Assembly: GCA_905620495.1 (NCBI GenBank)
Contig: CAJQTK010000032.1
Coordinates: forward strand, 1 to 64,000
Direction of reading: 5' to 3'
Source: an uncultured Candidatus Pelagibacter sp.
Lineage (GTDB): Bacteria > Pseudomonadota > Alphaproteobacteria > Pelagibacterales > Pelagibacteraceae
Length of the DNA stretch: 64,000 bases
The position numbers and the translations under genes are program-made. Under the pieces are notes generated by a model. That model saw only the letters and a list, made by a program, of their open reading frames with translations. It was not told where the DNA came from and ran no database searches. Of the stretch, positions 1 to 10,534 are shown one piece after another. Within the stretch, counting starts at the first letter, position 1, and every line of letters starts with the position of its first letter.

Positions 1-195
1 AAAAAAACTTTTCGAAATACTAAGAATCTCCTTTTTAAAAAATTGTAAATTATTTTTAGATATTCCTATCGTTCTACTTGATGATAAATTTTCAATTTTA
101 TTTTTATGATAAAAGTGAACATTAATTTTTTTTTTTATAAGATTTTTGGCTAAAGATAGGCCAGTAAGACCATCTCCTATAATACAGATATTCAT
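1..195 (-). CDS. FAD-dependent ubiquinone-biosynthesis hydroxylase (UbiH/UbiF-like), partial, runs off left edge
   Basis: Reverse translation from the ATG at 195 gives MNICIIGDGLTGLSLAKNLIKKKINVHFYHKNKIENLSSSRTIGISKNNLQFF: Rossmann GxGxxG plus UbiH-like N-terminus. Confidence 0.6.
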   Translation of the reverse strand, partial: MNICIIGDGLTGLSLAKNLIKKKINVHFYHKNKIENLSSSRTIGISKNNLQFFKKEILSISKSFF

Positions 196-260
196 AATAA
201 TTTTTAATTTTAACAATAAAAATTAGATGATACAAAGTGATTAATTAGATTCATTAATTT

Positions 261-2351
261 ATGAAATTAAAAATATTAGCCAACAACGTATTGAATTTTG
301 GCGTAAATAGAGTTATTGAAATTTTTGGTGTGGCTATTTTGATCACTGGCGTCTTATTACTAACTTCATTAATTACTTTTTCGCCTGACGATCCAAATTT
401 TATATTTCCAAATGACACTAAAATTAAAAATATTCTTGGATTTCGCGGAAGTTTTACTGCGGATATTTTTTTTCAATCTTTTGGAGTAATAGCTCTATTA
501 ATCCCTTTTAGTATTATAGTGTCTGGTATAAATATTATTATAAATAAGAAGGTGCTCTTAACAATAGAGAGTATTTTTTATACTATTTTATATTCATTGT
601 TTGGTTCTTTATTTTTTTCCTTTTTTTATCCAACGGCTTTTAAACTCTATATTAACGGCAACGGTGGTTTTATTGGAAAATATCTAGAAACAACTTTTTT
701 AAATTCTATAATCAGCATCAATTCCCAAATTTCTTATTATATTCTTGCTTTATCAATTTTGATTTTATTTTTAATTAGCATTCAATTTAAAATTAATTCT
801 TTTTACAATTTTATAAAACAAATATTTAAATTTTTATTTTCTAAAAAAGAAAAAAATTATACTAATGAAAATGAAGTAATCAGTGAGTTTATACCACAAG
901 AAGAAATTCAAAGTCTAATTCAAGAAGATTTACCCTTTATAAAAAATGAAAACAAAACTGATAATAAAAAGATAAGATTTAAACTGCCTTCTATTGATTT
1001 GTTAAAAATTCCAATCCAAAAGGATAGGGGGAAATTAAAAGATGATGATTATATTGATAGCGAATTTTTAGAAAAAATTCTTTTAGATTTTGGTGTTAGT
1101 GGTGACATTAAAAAAGTTAGTCATGGACCTGTGGTAACTTTAAACGAATTTGAACCAGCCGCTGGTGTTAAGGTATCAAAAATTATTAATCTTTCTGACG
1201 ATATTGCCAGAAATACAAGCTCTGAATCAGCTAGAATAGCTACAATCCCTGGAAGAAGCACAATCGGTATTGAATTACCTAACTCAACTCGTGAAAATGT
1301 TTACCTTAGTGAAATTCTTTCAAATACTGATTTTGCAAAAAATGATATTCGACTGCCGATAGCTCTCGGTAAAAATATTTCTGGAGTTCCTGTTGTTGGA
1401 GATTTGGCCTCTATGCCTCATTTATTAATTGCTGGAACTACTGGATCAGGAAAGTCCGTTTGTATCAATACTATTATTCTTTCTCTTCTTTATCGGCATA
1501 CACCAGATAGATGTAAGTTTATTTTAATCGATCCTAAAATGTTAGAACTATCAACTTATGAAGGCATACCTCATTTACTTTGCCCCGTTATTACTGAGGC
1601 TAAAAAAGCTGCCTCTGTATTAGGTTGGGTCGTTAAAGAAATGGAAAATAGATACAGACTTATGACTAAAGAAGGTGTTCGTAACATAGGTGGCTATAAT
1701 GCAAAACATACTTTAGCTATGCCCTATATAGTTGTTGTAGTTGATGAAATGTCTGACTTGATGTTAGTCGCTGGAAAAGAAATAGAAAACTATATTCAAA
1801 AACTTTCTCAGATGGCAAGAGCTGCTGGTATTCATATTATAATGGCCACCCAAAGACCTAGTGTTGATGTTATTACAGGAACTATCAAGGCTAACTTTCC
1901 GACAAGGATATCCTTTCAGGTAACCTCCAAGATAGATAGTAGAACAATTTTAGGGGAGCAAGGTGCAGAACAATTATTAGGCAAAGGTGATATGCTTTAC
2001 ATGTCCTCTGCTAATCGTATAGTTAGAATTCATGCCCCTTTTGTTTCTGACAACGAAATTGAAAAAGTTAACAACTATTTAAGAAGTCAAGCAGAGCCAA
2101 ACTATATAGATGAGATATTAAGTTTTGCGGATGAAAAAGAAATTGGTGAAAACTCATCAGGTTCTAGTGACAAAGATGAGCTATATCAAGCCGCATTAGA
2201 TATAATTAGATCTGAGGGGAAAGCCTCGACTTCCTTTTTACAAAGAAAATTACAGATAGGCTATAATAGGGCCGCAAGAATTATTGATATGATGGAGGCT
2301 GATGGAATTGTAAGCAAAGCAAATCATGTTGGCAAAAGAGATGTTCTATAA
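261..2351 (+). CDS. ftsK: DNA translocase FtsK
   Basis: N-terminal TM segments, Walker A (GTTGSGKSV), C-terminal gamma wHTH (RKLQIGYNRAARIIDMME). Confidence 0.97.
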   Translation: MKLKILANNVLNFGVNRVIEIFGVAILITGVLLLTSLITFSPDDPNFIFPNDTKIKNILGFRGSFTADIFFQSFGVIALLIPFSIIVSGINIIINKKVLLTIESIFYTILYSLFGSLFFSFFYPTAFKLYINGNGGFIGKYLETTFLNSIISINSQISYYILALSILILFLISIQFKINSFYNFIKQIFKFLFSKKEKNYTNENEVISEFIPQEEIQSLIQEDLPFIKNENKTDNKKIRFKLPSIDLLKIPIQKDRGKLKDDDYIDSEFLEKILLDFGVSGDIKKVSHGPVVTLNEFEPAAGVKVSKIINLSDDIARNTSSESARIATIPGRSTIGIELPNSTRENVYLSEILSNTDFAKNDIRLPIALGKNISGVPVVGDLASMPHLLIAGTTGSGKSVCINTIILSLLYRHTPDRCKFILIDPKMLELSTYEGIPHLLCPVITEAKKAASVLGWVVKEMENRYRLMTKEGVRNIGGYNAKHTLAMPYIVVVVDEMSDLMLVAGKEIENYIQKLSQMARAAGIHIIMATQRPSVDVITGTIKANFPTRISFQVTSKIDSRTILGEQGAEQLLGKGDMLYMSSANRIVRIHAPFVSDNEIEKVNNYLRSQAEPNYIDEILSFADEKEIGENSSGSSDKDELYQAALDIIRSEGKASTSFLQRKLQIGYNRAARIIDMMEADGIVSKANHVGKRDVL

Positions 2352-2905
2352 TGTTTAGAGTTTTAATAATATTTTTTATATTAAATTTTTATAATCCTGT
2401 TTTTTCTTCCATCAAAGAAAAGATAATTTCTCAAATGCAGCTTACCAATAACTTAAGTTTTAATTTTATTCAAACTATTGATAATAAAAATGAAAATGGA
2501 AAATGTATTATAGAATATCCTAAAAAAATTTGGTGCGAATACGACAATTCTAATAAAAAGATTATTGTCTCTAATGGAAAATCTTTAGTAATAAAAACTA
2601 GAAACAAAGGTAGCTACTATCGTTATCCACTTAACAAAACTCCTCTGGTGTTCTTGTTAGATAAAGAATATTTAATATCACAAATGAATATTTTAGAATC
2701 TAGGGAAATAGATAATAAATATTTAAATTTTACATTTTTTGAAAATAATAATCAAATTAATGTTTTTTTTAATAAGAAAAGTTTAAACTTAATAGGGTGG
2801 CAAACTGAAGATATATATCAAAACTTAGCCATTACATTCATTTCATCTGTTAAAATAAATCAAAAAATAGATAATAAAATTTTTATTTTACCAACAATTG
2901 ATTAA
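2351..2905 (+). CDS. lolA: LolA-like outer-membrane lipoprotein carrier
   Basis: Signal peptide, LolA-type fold motifs, position directly after ftsK. Confidence 0.75.
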   Translation: MFRVLIIFFILNFYNPVFSSIKEKIISQMQLTNNLSFNFIQTIDNKNENGKCIIEYPKKIWCEYDNSNKKIIVSNGKSLVIKTRNKGSYYRYPLNKTPLVFLLDKEYLISQMNILESREIDNKYLNFTFFENNNQINVFFNKKSLNLIGWQTEDIYQNLAITFISSVKINQKIDNKIFILPTID

Positions 2906-2909
2906 ATAT

Positions 2910-3413
2910 TTATCTAATTAAAGTTTCAGATTTGAAAATTTTCATGCCTCTTGATTGATAATTAAGTAAGGCATTCTTATGGTCCAAAGAACAAGTATGA
3001 ACCCACACTCTTGCGCTACCTAAATTAAATGAAAATTTAATTGCTTCACTTAGTGTATACCCACCTAGTTTTCTTCCAAAATACTCTTCTAAAATGCCAA
3101 AAAAAGCAATTTCTGCTTCTTTTGTATCTTTGTTAAATAATAGTTCAAAATAGCCTGCTATTTCATCTTTATTTTTAAGTATGTAGGTAAAAAGTTTTTC
3201 ATCAGAAACATACTTAGTCCAATCTAAGTCTGTCCAAACAAGTCTATCAACCCATTGACAATTTTTACCTATATTCTTATAAAAAAATTTATTTAACTGA
3301 AAATCTTTTGGATCATTTAATTCTATAGAATAGTCTTCTGATGGTTTTTTAACTTCTTTAAAATCTTTAAAAGATTTTATTTCTAAATAATTTCTAAAGA
3401 TTTTTTCTTTCAC
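2910..3413 (-). CDS. GNAT family N-acetyltransferase
   Basis: GNAT-like pattern (EIAFFGILEEYFGRKLGGYTLSEAI ... VHTCSLDHKNALLNYQSRGM). Confidence 0.75.
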   Translation of the reverse strand: MKEKIFRNYLEIKSFKDFKEVKKPSEDYSIELNDPKDFQLNKFFYKNIGKNCQWVDRLVWTDLDWTKYVSDEKLFTYILKNKDEIAGYFELLFNKDTKEAEIAFFGILEEYFGRKLGGYTLSEAIKFSFNLGSARVWVHTCSLDHKNALLNYQSRGMKIFKSETLIR

Positions 3414-3775
3414 TCAACCATTTTTCCAATTTTTTCACCTCCAAATAAATGAAAGTGTAAATGTGCAACCTCTTGACCTCCGTGATCATCCAGATTAGTA
3501 AGGGCCCTATAACCCTTTCCTGTATCCGTTGATATGCCTAGAATTTTTGAAACTTCTGTAATTGCTTTGCTTAATGCAACTATCTCTTGATCTGAAGCTC
3601 TATTATTAAAATCATCTAAGTTAATATAATCACCTTTTGGTATCACCAATGCATGAATTTTTTTTTGAGGATTAATATCATAAAAAGAAAGAACATGATT
3701 ATTTTCAAATATTTTTTTGCATGGAATTTCTTTTCTTAGAATTTTTGCAAAAATATTATTTTTATCGTAACTCAT
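3410..3775 (-). CDS. HIT family (HinT-like) protein
   Basis: HxHxH motif (HLHFHLFGG), IFAKILRKEIPCKKIFEN. Confidence 0.93.
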   Translation of the reverse strand: MSYDKNNIFAKILRKEIPCKKIFENNHVLSFYDINPQKKIHALVIPKGDYINLDDFNNRASDQEIVALSKAITEVSKILGISTDTGKGYRALTNLDDHGGQEVAHLHFHLFGGEKIGKMVE

Positions 3776-4080
3776 TATCTATTATTTTTTTCTTCTATGC
3801 CTGACTGTTTTTTTCTGTTTTCTAATTCTTTTAAAACATCTTCAAATTTAATGCCTGCTACCTCTAGCGTAACTAGTATATGATAAATTGTGTCTGCAGT
3901 CTCGTGTACTACGTTGGATTTTTCATTTAAAGCTTCTTTAAGTTCACCAAATTCCTCTTCCATTTTATCTATACATTTAGACAACCCCCCAGACAGTAAT
4001 GAAGAGGTATAAGATTTATCCTCATCTTTATTTTTTCTATCTCTGATTATTTTTACTAAATCTATTAGATTTTCTGACAT
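3775..4080 (-). CDS. hisE: Phosphoribosyl-ATP pyrophosphatase
   Basis: MazG-like HisE motifs, his cluster context. Confidence 0.9.
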   Translation of the reverse strand: MSENLIDLVKIIRDRKNKDEDKSYTSSLLSGGLSKCIDKMEEEFGELKEALNEKSNVVHETADTIYHILVTLEVAGIKFEDVLKELENRKKQSGIEEKNNR

Positions 4081-4082
4081 AT

Positions 4083-4838
4083 CTAAATTCTAACAGGAAT
4101 TCCTTTTGAATCCAAATATTGCTTAGCTTCTTGAATTGAATATGTTCCGTAATGAAAAATCGAGGCCGCTAGCACTGCACTTGCTTTTCCATATTTTACA
4201 CCCTCAAATAAGTGTTCTAAAGTTCCAACTCCTCCAGATGCTATAATGGGAATATTTACTTTTTTTTCAATTTCTGAAATTAATTTAATATCATATCCTT
4301 TTTGAGTGCCGTCTCGATCCATAGAGGTGATTAATAATTCTCCTGCCCCACTATCTTCCATTTTTTTTGCAAAATCTAAAACATCAATCCCTGTTTCAGT
4401 TCTTCCACCGTGTGTATAAATTTCCCATTTATCATTTTTTTGTTTGGCATCAATTGCAACAACAATACATTGTGATCCAAATTTTTTGCTACTTTCTTTA
4501 ATTAAATTTTTATTATTAACTGCTGCAGTATTGATTGAAACCTTGTCTGCACCCGAAACTAATAATTTGTTTATATCTTCTAAACTTCTAACTCCACCTC
4601 CAACTGTAAGGGGTACAAAGCAATTTTCTGAAGTTCTTTTAATTACATCAAATATAGTTTCTCTATTTTCATTAGAGGCTGTAATATCTAAAAAACAAAT
4701 TTCATCAGCTCCACTCTCACTATAAATTTTAGCTTGTTCCACGGGATCACCTGCATCTTTTAAATCTACAAAATTAATTCCCTTAACAACTCTCCCATTT
4801 TTAACATCTAAACAGGGAATAATTCTATTTTTAAGCAT
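4083..4838 (-). CDS. hisF: Imidazole glycerol phosphate synthase cyclase subunit
   Basis: [23 protein letters not shown]-barrel signature. Confidence 0.98.
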   Translation of the reverse strand: MLKNRIIPCLDVKNGRVVKGINFVDLKDAGDPVEQAKIYSESGADEICFLDITASNENRETIFDVIKRTSENCFVPLTVGGGVRSLEDINKLLVSGADKVSINTAAVNNKNLIKESSKKFGSQCIVVAIDAKQKNDKWEIYTHGGRTETGIDVLDFAKKMEDSGAGELLITSMDRDGTQKGYDIKLISEIEKKVNIPIIASGGVGTLEHLFEGVKYGKASAVLAASIFHYGTYSIQEAKQYLDSKGIPVRI

Positions 4839-5556
4839 TTTCTAATTCCTTGAGCTCATTAAGATTTATATCTCCATCATAAATTGCTTTTCCAACAATC
4901 ACACCTTCAATATTAAATTGATTTAATTTTTTAATTTTTTTAATATCCTCTATTGAAGAAATTCCTCCAGAGACTACAACGGGAGCAGAAGAAATTTTTG
5001 CTATATTTATAGTTTCTTCAATATTGGGCTCTGTTTTTGTTCCATCTCTATCAATGTCTGTGTAAATAACCCTTGAAAAACCATGCTGGTTTACATTTTT
5101 CAAATAATCCTCTGCAGTTTGATTTGTAGTTTCTTTCCAGCCTGCAACTGAAAGTTTTCCCTTCTTTGCATCTAATCCTAGGGCTATTTTCCCTTCAAAT
5201 GTTTCACATGCCAGTCTAAGAAAATCTGGATCTTTTATTGCAGCACTACCAAGTATAACTTTATCAACTCCTATATCGATATAAGCTTTAATTTTATCAA
5301 TAGATCTTATTCCACCACCAACCTCTATTGCGATATCTAATTTTTTTATAATATTTTCTATTATTTCTAAATTAACAAGCTCCCCTGAAAGTGCTCCATC
5401 TAAATCAACCATATGTAAGTTTAAAAGGCCAGCCTCTTTATATTTTAAAGCTTGATCATATGGTGATTGATCATAAGTAGTTTGGCTATCAAAGTTTCCT
5501 TTTAATAGTCTTACACATTTTTTATCTTTAATATCTATGGCTGGGAATATTTTCAT
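4831..5556 (-). CDS. hisA: ProFAR isomerase
   Basis: [17 protein letters not shown]; internal ATG at 5556 preferred over the ORF-track start at 5580. Confidence 0.96.
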   Translation of the reverse strand: MKIFPAIDIKDKKCVRLLKGNFDSQTTYDQSPYDQALKYKEAGLLNLHMVDLDGALSGELVNLEIIENIIKKLDIAIEVGGGIRSIDKIKAYIDIGVDKVILGSAAIKDPDFLRLACETFEGKIALGLDAKKGKLSVAGWKETTNQTAEDYLKNVNQHGFSRVIYTDIDRDGTKTEPNIEETINIAKISSAPVVVSGGISSIEDIKKIKKLNQFNIEGVIVGKAIYDGDINLNELKELENA

Positions 5557-5557
5557 C

Positions 5558-6193
5558 TTACAAATTAATAAAGTTTTCAATTATCTTTAGACCAACACTA
5601 TCACTTTTTTCTGGGTGGAACTGTGTTCCAAATAAATTATCCTTTTCAACTGATGCAACAATTGCTTCGGAGTAATTAGTTTTACTTGATACATAAGTCT
5701 CATTATCAGGAACAAATTTATAACTATGCACAAAATAAACATGTGATTTTTCTTTAATATCTCTAAATAACTTGCTGTTTGAAGTAAAAGAAAGCTCATT
5801 CCAACCAATGTGAGGAAGTTTAAATTGATTTTCTTTATTATCAATTTTTTTCACATTTCCTCCAATCCATCCCAATCCTTTAGTTTCTGTCTCTTCATAC
5901 CCAACGTCTGCAAACATTTGCATTCCTACGCATATACCAAACAAAGGTTTTTTCTTAATAATGGCAAATTCATTTAAAGTATCTTTTAGGCCTTTAATTT
6001 TTTCTAAAGATTTTGTACAATTTTTAAAAGATCCTTGTCCAGGCAATATTATTTTATCAGAACTTAATATAGTTTTTAAGTCAGACGTGACTTCTATTTT
6101 AATTTCGATATTTTGATTGGTGCAAACTTTTTTGAAGGAATTAATTACTGAGCTTATATTGCCAGATTCATAATCAATGATAGCAATGTTCAT
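5558..6193 (-). CDS. hisH: Imidazole glycerol phosphate synthase glutaminase subunit
   Basis: GICVGMQ nucleophile elbow, QFHPEKS. Confidence 0.97.
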   Translation of the reverse strand: MNIAIIDYESGNISSVINSFKKVCTNQNIEIKIEVTSDLKTILSSDKIILPGQGSFKNCTKSLEKIKGLKDTLNEFAIIKKKPLFGICVGMQMFADVGYEETETKGLGWIGGNVKKIDNKENQFKLPHIGWNELSFTSNSKLFRDIKEKSHVYFVHSYKFVPDNETYVSSKTNYSEAIVASVEKDNLFGTQFHPEKSDSVGLKIIENFINL

Positions 6194-6201
6194 TGCTTTT
6201 T

Positions 6202-6792
6202 TTATAGCGATCCCTTTGTAGAAGGAACTACACCCTTATTTCTTGGATCTATTTCTAAAGCTGTTCTCAATGACCTTGCTAGGGCTTTAAAGCAAGACTC
6301 AATTATGTGATGACTATTGTCTCCATAAATATTTTCCATATGCAGCGTTATTCCTGCTGATTGAGAAAATGCTTGAAACCATTCTTTAAAAAGTTCTGTA
6401 TCCATCTCTCCAAGTCTTTCTACTTTTAATTTAACTTTCCATATTAAGTAAGGTCTATTTGAAACATCAATTGCAACCCTTGTTAATGTTTCATCCATTG
6501 GAATCATTGCGTGAGCATACCTTCTAATTCCTGCAAAATTTTTTAAAGCTTTCTTTAAAGCCTCACCTATTGCTATTCCAGTATCTTCTGTTGTGTGGTG
6601 AAGATCTATATGAGTGTCACCTTTTGCTTTAACTTTTAAATCAATAAGTGAATGTTTTGATAGTTGCTCAAGCATGTGATCTAAGAAACCTATTCCAGTA
6701 TCAATTTTATAATGACCTTTACCGTCAATATTAACTTCAACACTGATACTGGTTTCTTTAGTTTTTCTGGAAACTTTACCTATTCTGCTCAT
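6202..6792 (-). CDS. hisB: Imidazoleglycerol-phosphate dehydratase
   Basis: [22 protein letters not shown] motifs. Confidence 0.98.
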   Translation of the reverse strand: MSRIGKVSRKTKETSISVEVNIDGKGHYKIDTGIGFLDHMLEQLSKHSLIDLKVKAKGDTHIDLHHTTEDTGIAIGEALKKALKNFAGIRRYAHAMIPMDETLTRVAIDVSNRPYLIWKVKLKVERLGEMDTELFKEWFQAFSQSAGITLHMENIYGDNSHHIIESCFKALARSLRTALEIDPRNKGVVPSTKGSL

Positions 6793-6848
6793 AATATTAA
6801 ATACCTATATATTGATTAATAAACTTTATCAATATCTGCAATCCACTA

Positions 6849-6876
6849 CTTGAAGAATAAAAATTAATATCCATCT
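6849..6876 (+). promoter_or_regulatory. Candidate heat-shock (sigma32-like) promoter for hslVU
   Basis: CTTGAA (6849-6854), 14-nt spacer, ATCCATCT (6869-6876) against CTTGAA-N14-CCCCATnT. Confidence 0.55.
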
Positions 6877-6883
6877 ATAATCC

Positions 6884-7399
6884 ATGACTACAATAGTGCT
6901 TATTAGAAAAAATAATGAAGTAGTAGTAGCTGGGGATGGCCAAGTTAGTATGGGCAATACAGTTATAAAAAGTACTGCTGCAAAAGTTAGAAAAATTGAA
7001 AAAAGAAATGTGATTGCTGGATTTGCTGGATCTACTGCAGATGCTTTAACTCTATTTGAAAGGCTTGAGGCAAAACTTGAAAAACACGCTGGGAATCTTC
7101 CTAGAGCAGCTGTTGAGTTAGCAAAGGATTGGCGGACTGATAAATATTTAAGAAGATTAGAAGCTTTAATGGCTGTTGGTGATAAAGAAAATAGTTTTAT
7201 AATTTCCGGTACAGGTGATGTTTTAGAACCTGAAGGTGATGCCATAGGTATAGGCTCTGGTGGAAATTATGCCTTAGCTGCTGCTAAAGTTTTATTAGAT
7301 ACAGATTTAAGTGCAGAAGAGGTGGCAAGAAAAGCTATTAAAGTTGCATCTGAAATTTGTGTATTCACTAATGATAATATTAAAATTGAAAAAATTTAA
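6884..7399 (+). CDS. hslV: HslV peptidase subunit
   Basis: [29 protein letters not shown]. Confidence 0.97.
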   Translation: MTTIVLIRKNNEVVVAGDGQVSMGNTVIKSTAAKVRKIEKRNVIAGFAGSTADALTLFERLEAKLEKHAGNLPRAAVELAKDWRTDKYLRRLEALMAVGDKENSFIISGTGDVLEPEGDAIGIGSGGNYALAAAKVLLDTDLSAEEVARKAIKVASEICVFTNDNIKIEKI

Positions 7400-8766
7400 T
7401 GAAAGATTCAAACGTTACACCTTTTCCAAAAGAAAAAAATGAAAACAAGGATAGCTCTTTGGTTAGTTCCTTGTCACCTAGAGAAATAGTTTCCGAACTA
7501 GATAGATATGTGGTTGGGCAAAATAAAGCTAAAAAGGCAGTTGCTATTGCTTTAAGAAATAGATGGAGAAGACAGGCTTTAAAAGGTGAAATGAAAGATG
7601 AAGTTTTACCTAAAAATATCTTAATGATCGGACCAACAGGAGTTGGTAAAACAGAAATTTCTAGAAGACTATCCAAATTAGCAGAAGCACCTTTCGTAAA
7701 AGTAGAGGCAACAAGATTTACAGAGGTTGGATATGTTGGGAGAGATGTTGAACAAATTATAAGAGATCTACTTGAAATTGCAATTGCAATGGAAAAGGTA
7801 AAGAAAAGAAAAGAAGTTCATGCAAAGGCCCAAAAATTAGCAGAAGAAAAAGTTTTGGATGCCGTGGTTGGAAATAAAGCAAGTCTTGCTACAAGAGAAA
7901 GTTTTAGAAAAAGATTAAGAGATGGTGATTTAGACGATAATGAAATTGAAATCGTAGTAAATTACAGTGGTTCTCAAGCTTCCTTTGAAATTCCTGGAAT
8001 GCCTGGTGCTAACATTGGGATGATAAATATTGGTGAGATGATTGGAAAATCTGTTGGAAATAAACAGAAGAAGAAAAAAATGACCGTCAAAGAATCTCAT
8101 GAAATTTTAATTAATGATGAAGCTGATAAATTAATAGAAGAAGATAAAATTATAAAATCAGCAAAAGACTCTACAGAAAATAATGGAATAGTTTTTTTGG
8201 ATGAAATAGATAAAATTTCAGGAAGAACTGACAGATCTGGAGGAGATGTTTCTAGAGAAGGAGTACAAAGAGATCTACTTCCTCTAATTGAAGGAACAAC
8301 TGTGAGCACAAAGTACGGTACAATTAAAACCGATCATATTTTATTTATTGCATCTGGCGCATTCCAACTAGCAAAACCTTCGGACCTACTACCAGAATTA
8401 CAAGGTAGATTACCAATAAGAGTTGAGCTTGAGGCATTGACTAGTGATGATTTTAAAAGAATTCTTAAGGAGCCAGATTATAGTTTAATCAAACAGTATG
8501 TAGCTCTCTTAAAAACTGAAAATGTAGAATTAGAATTTTCAGAAGATGGAATAGATGCTATCGCAACTATGGCTTCAGAAGTTAACAATACTGTAGAAAA
8601 TATTGGCGCCAGAAGATTGCACACTATTATCGAAAGAATATTAGATGATATTAGTTTTACTGCAACAGATAGGGCTGGTGAAAAAATTATAATAGATTCT
8701 AAATATGTAAAACAAAATCTAGATGAACTTGTTAAAGATACAGATTTATCTAAATTTATTCTTTAA
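7399..8766 (+). CDS. hslU: HslU ATPase subunit
   Basis: [34 protein letters not shown] Walker A. Confidence 0.98.
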   Translation: MKDSNVTPFPKEKNENKDSSLVSSLSPREIVSELDRYVVGQNKAKKAVAIALRNRWRRQALKGEMKDEVLPKNILMIGPTGVGKTEISRRLSKLAEAPFVKVEATRFTEVGYVGRDVEQIIRDLLEIAIAMEKVKKRKEVHAKAQKLAEEKVLDAVVGNKASLATRESFRKRLRDGDLDDNEIEIVVNYSGSQASFEIPGMPGANIGMINIGEMIGKSVGNKQKKKKMTVKESHEILINDEADKLIEEDKIIKSAKDSTENNGIVFLDEIDKISGRTDRSGGDVSREGVQRDLLPLIEGTTVSTKYGTIKTDHILFIASGAFQLAKPSDLLPELQGRLPIRVELEALTSDDFKRILKEPDYSLIKQYVALLKTENVELEFSEDGIDAIATMASEVNNTVENIGARRLHTIIERILDDISFTATDRAGEKIIIDSKYVKQNLDELVKDTDLSKFIL

Positions 8767-8796
8767 AATTACAAATATTTCAATTCTTTCATTTCT
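8763..8796. repeat. Copy 1 of a 34-nt near-identical direct repeat at the 3' ends of the tandem sulfotransferase genes
   Basis: ttaaaattacaaatatttcaattctttcatttct; 33/34 match to 9629-9662. Confidence 0.85.
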
Positions 8797-9629
8797 CTTT
8801 TGAGAGAAACTTCTAATTTTACTTTTATCTTATGTGGCAGAGACTCTGGAGTATTAACTTTAGGACCATATTTAAAAAAAGTGATTTTTTTATTATTTTG
8901 AATATTTACTGACTCTTCAAAGCCTTTGTTTTTTTCTAAATTTTGCATATATTCAAAAGTTGTTGTATCTAAAATATTTTTTAATTTTTTGTCATCAATT
9001 GAAAATTTTGATTTTGATAATTTCTGTACAAATTTAAGAATAGACAAAAAGACTTTTTCTTTATCATTTATTATGTCTTCATATTTTATAAGAAGGTAGC
9101 GATCAAATTTCTTAAATTCTTTCCAAGATTCATAATTTAATGCCCAAGAATTCATATGAGTTATTATTTTATCTACTTCATTAGTTGAATTTTTAATCCC
9201 CCCCAATGTTGCTCCATATTCTAACATTCTATTTGATGCCCTCTCTAACGTCATTTGATTATGATTAGCATATGATTTCACAACACTTCTTGGGTCACGA
9301 ACCATATATATTACACCTAAAGAATTCTTTAAATTAGTAAATTGATGACCATTAATATCTGAAAGACCACTATGAGTTTTAATAAATCTTACTGAATTTT
9401 TATCAATTTTGTTAATTTTGTTTTGTACATTGATATAATTTTTAACAATTTCTGTCTGATCAGAAGTATTAACCCCATAATTTTCAAAAAGTTTTAAATC
9501 TGGAAATTGATTTATTTTTTTAATAATATCAAAATTGAATTTTCCATCCACAGTAAAAAAATATGCTGAAAGCATTGATCTTACCAGCGTATTTCCACTT
9601 TTAGGATAGGATGCTAACCAAATAATCAT
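8769..9629 (-). CDS. PAPS-type sulfotransferase
   Basis: 5'-PSB loop YPKSGNTLVRS, 3'-PB motif VRDPRSVVKSY. Confidence 0.85.
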   Translation of the reverse strand: MIIWLASYPKSGNTLVRSMLSAYFFTVDGKFNFDIIKKINQFPDLKLFENYGVNTSDQTEIVKNYINVQNKINKIDKNSVRFIKTHSGLSDINGHQFTNLKNSLGVIYMVRDPRSVVKSYANHNQMTLERASNRMLEYGATLGGIKNSTNEVDKIITHMNSWALNYESWKEFKKFDRYLLIKYEDIINDKEKVFLSILKFVQKLSKSKFSIDDKKLKNILDTTTFEYMQNLEKNKGFEESVNIQNNKKITFFKYGPKVNTPESLPHKIKVKLEVSLKREMKELKYL

Positions 9630-9662
9630 TAAAATTACAAATATTCCAATTCTTTCATTTCT
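9629..9662. repeat. Copy 2 of the 34-nt direct repeat
   Basis: ttaaaattacaaatattccaattctttcatttct. Confidence 0.85.
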
Positions 9663-10489
9663 TTTTTAAAAGCTTTTTCTATTTTTTTTATTACCTCTAA
9701 GTCTAATAATTTTTTCCAATCATTTTTTGGTCCTAAATTAAAAAATGGTATTTTTTCTTTTGTTTCTATATTAATTCGCGCCTCTTCAAATCCCTTTTCT
9801 TTTTCTAAATTCTTCATATTTTCAAAACTAGTGGATTGAATAACATTTTTCACTTTGGTCTCATCAATTTCAAAATTAATATTTTTAAGTTTATAAATAA
9901 ATTTCAAAATTTTTTTTAAACTTTCCTCTTTATTAAAAATTAAATCTTCGTATTTAATTAGTAAATATTTTCCCTGCGACTTAAAAGATTTCCAGCTATT
10001 AAAGTTGCCATTCCAAGTACCAGAATAAACTATACTTTTATCAGGTAAATTACTGCCGAGTGGGTTCCCACCGAGTTGTGTTGTGTGGATTAAATGATCT
10101 GCAGCATCCATTGGTGATATATTTAAGAAATTTGCTGCTGAAGTGACAACATTTCTAGGATCTCTTACAACATAAATTGCTCCAAGAGAGTTATCTAGAT
10201 TGGTAAAATTATTACCCTCAATATTAAAAAGATAGCTATGTGTTTTTAAAAATTGAACCTCATTTTTTTTATTAATAGATTCCTGGACTTTAATATAATT
10301 TTTAATTACTTCTTTTTCATTTTTTATATTTACACCAAGCCGTTCAAACAAAGATGCATGGGGAAACTGTTTTATATTTTTTATTAAATCAAAATTAAAA
10401 ATTCCATCTTTAGAAAAAAAGTATGAAGCTAACAGCGATCTAACTAGGGTGTTTCCACTTTTTGGATATGAGGCTAACCAAACAAACAT
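9635..10489 (-). CDS. PAPS-type sulfotransferase, tandem paralogue
   Basis: YPKSGNTLVRSLLASYFFSKDG, VRDPRNVVTSAANF; strong similarity to the adjacent gene. Confidence 0.85.
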   Translation of the reverse strand: MFVWLASYPKSGNTLVRSLLASYFFSKDGIFNFDLIKNIKQFPHASLFERLGVNIKNEKEVIKNYIKVQESINKKNEVQFLKTHSYLFNIEGNNFTNLDNSLGAIYVVRDPRNVVTSAANFLNISPMDAADHLIHTTQLGGNPLGSNLPDKSIVYSGTWNGNFNSWKSFKSQGKYLLIKYEDLIFNKEESLKKILKFIYKLKNINFEIDETKVKNVIQSTSFENMKNLEKEKGFEEARINIETKEKIPFFNLGPKNDWKKLLDLEVIKKIEKAFKKEMKELEYL

Positions 10490-10534
10490 AAAAAAAATAT
10501 TATTTATCTAGATATATAGTTTTTTTTTTTTAAA

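Noticed and set aside
6829-7245. 138-aa minus-strand ORF antisense to hslV
   Set aside because: Covers hslV coding sequence; no family features.
10498-10534. Long T tract between the sulfotransferase and Smr genes
   Set aside because: Homopolymer only; no convincing stem upstream on either strand to call a terminator.
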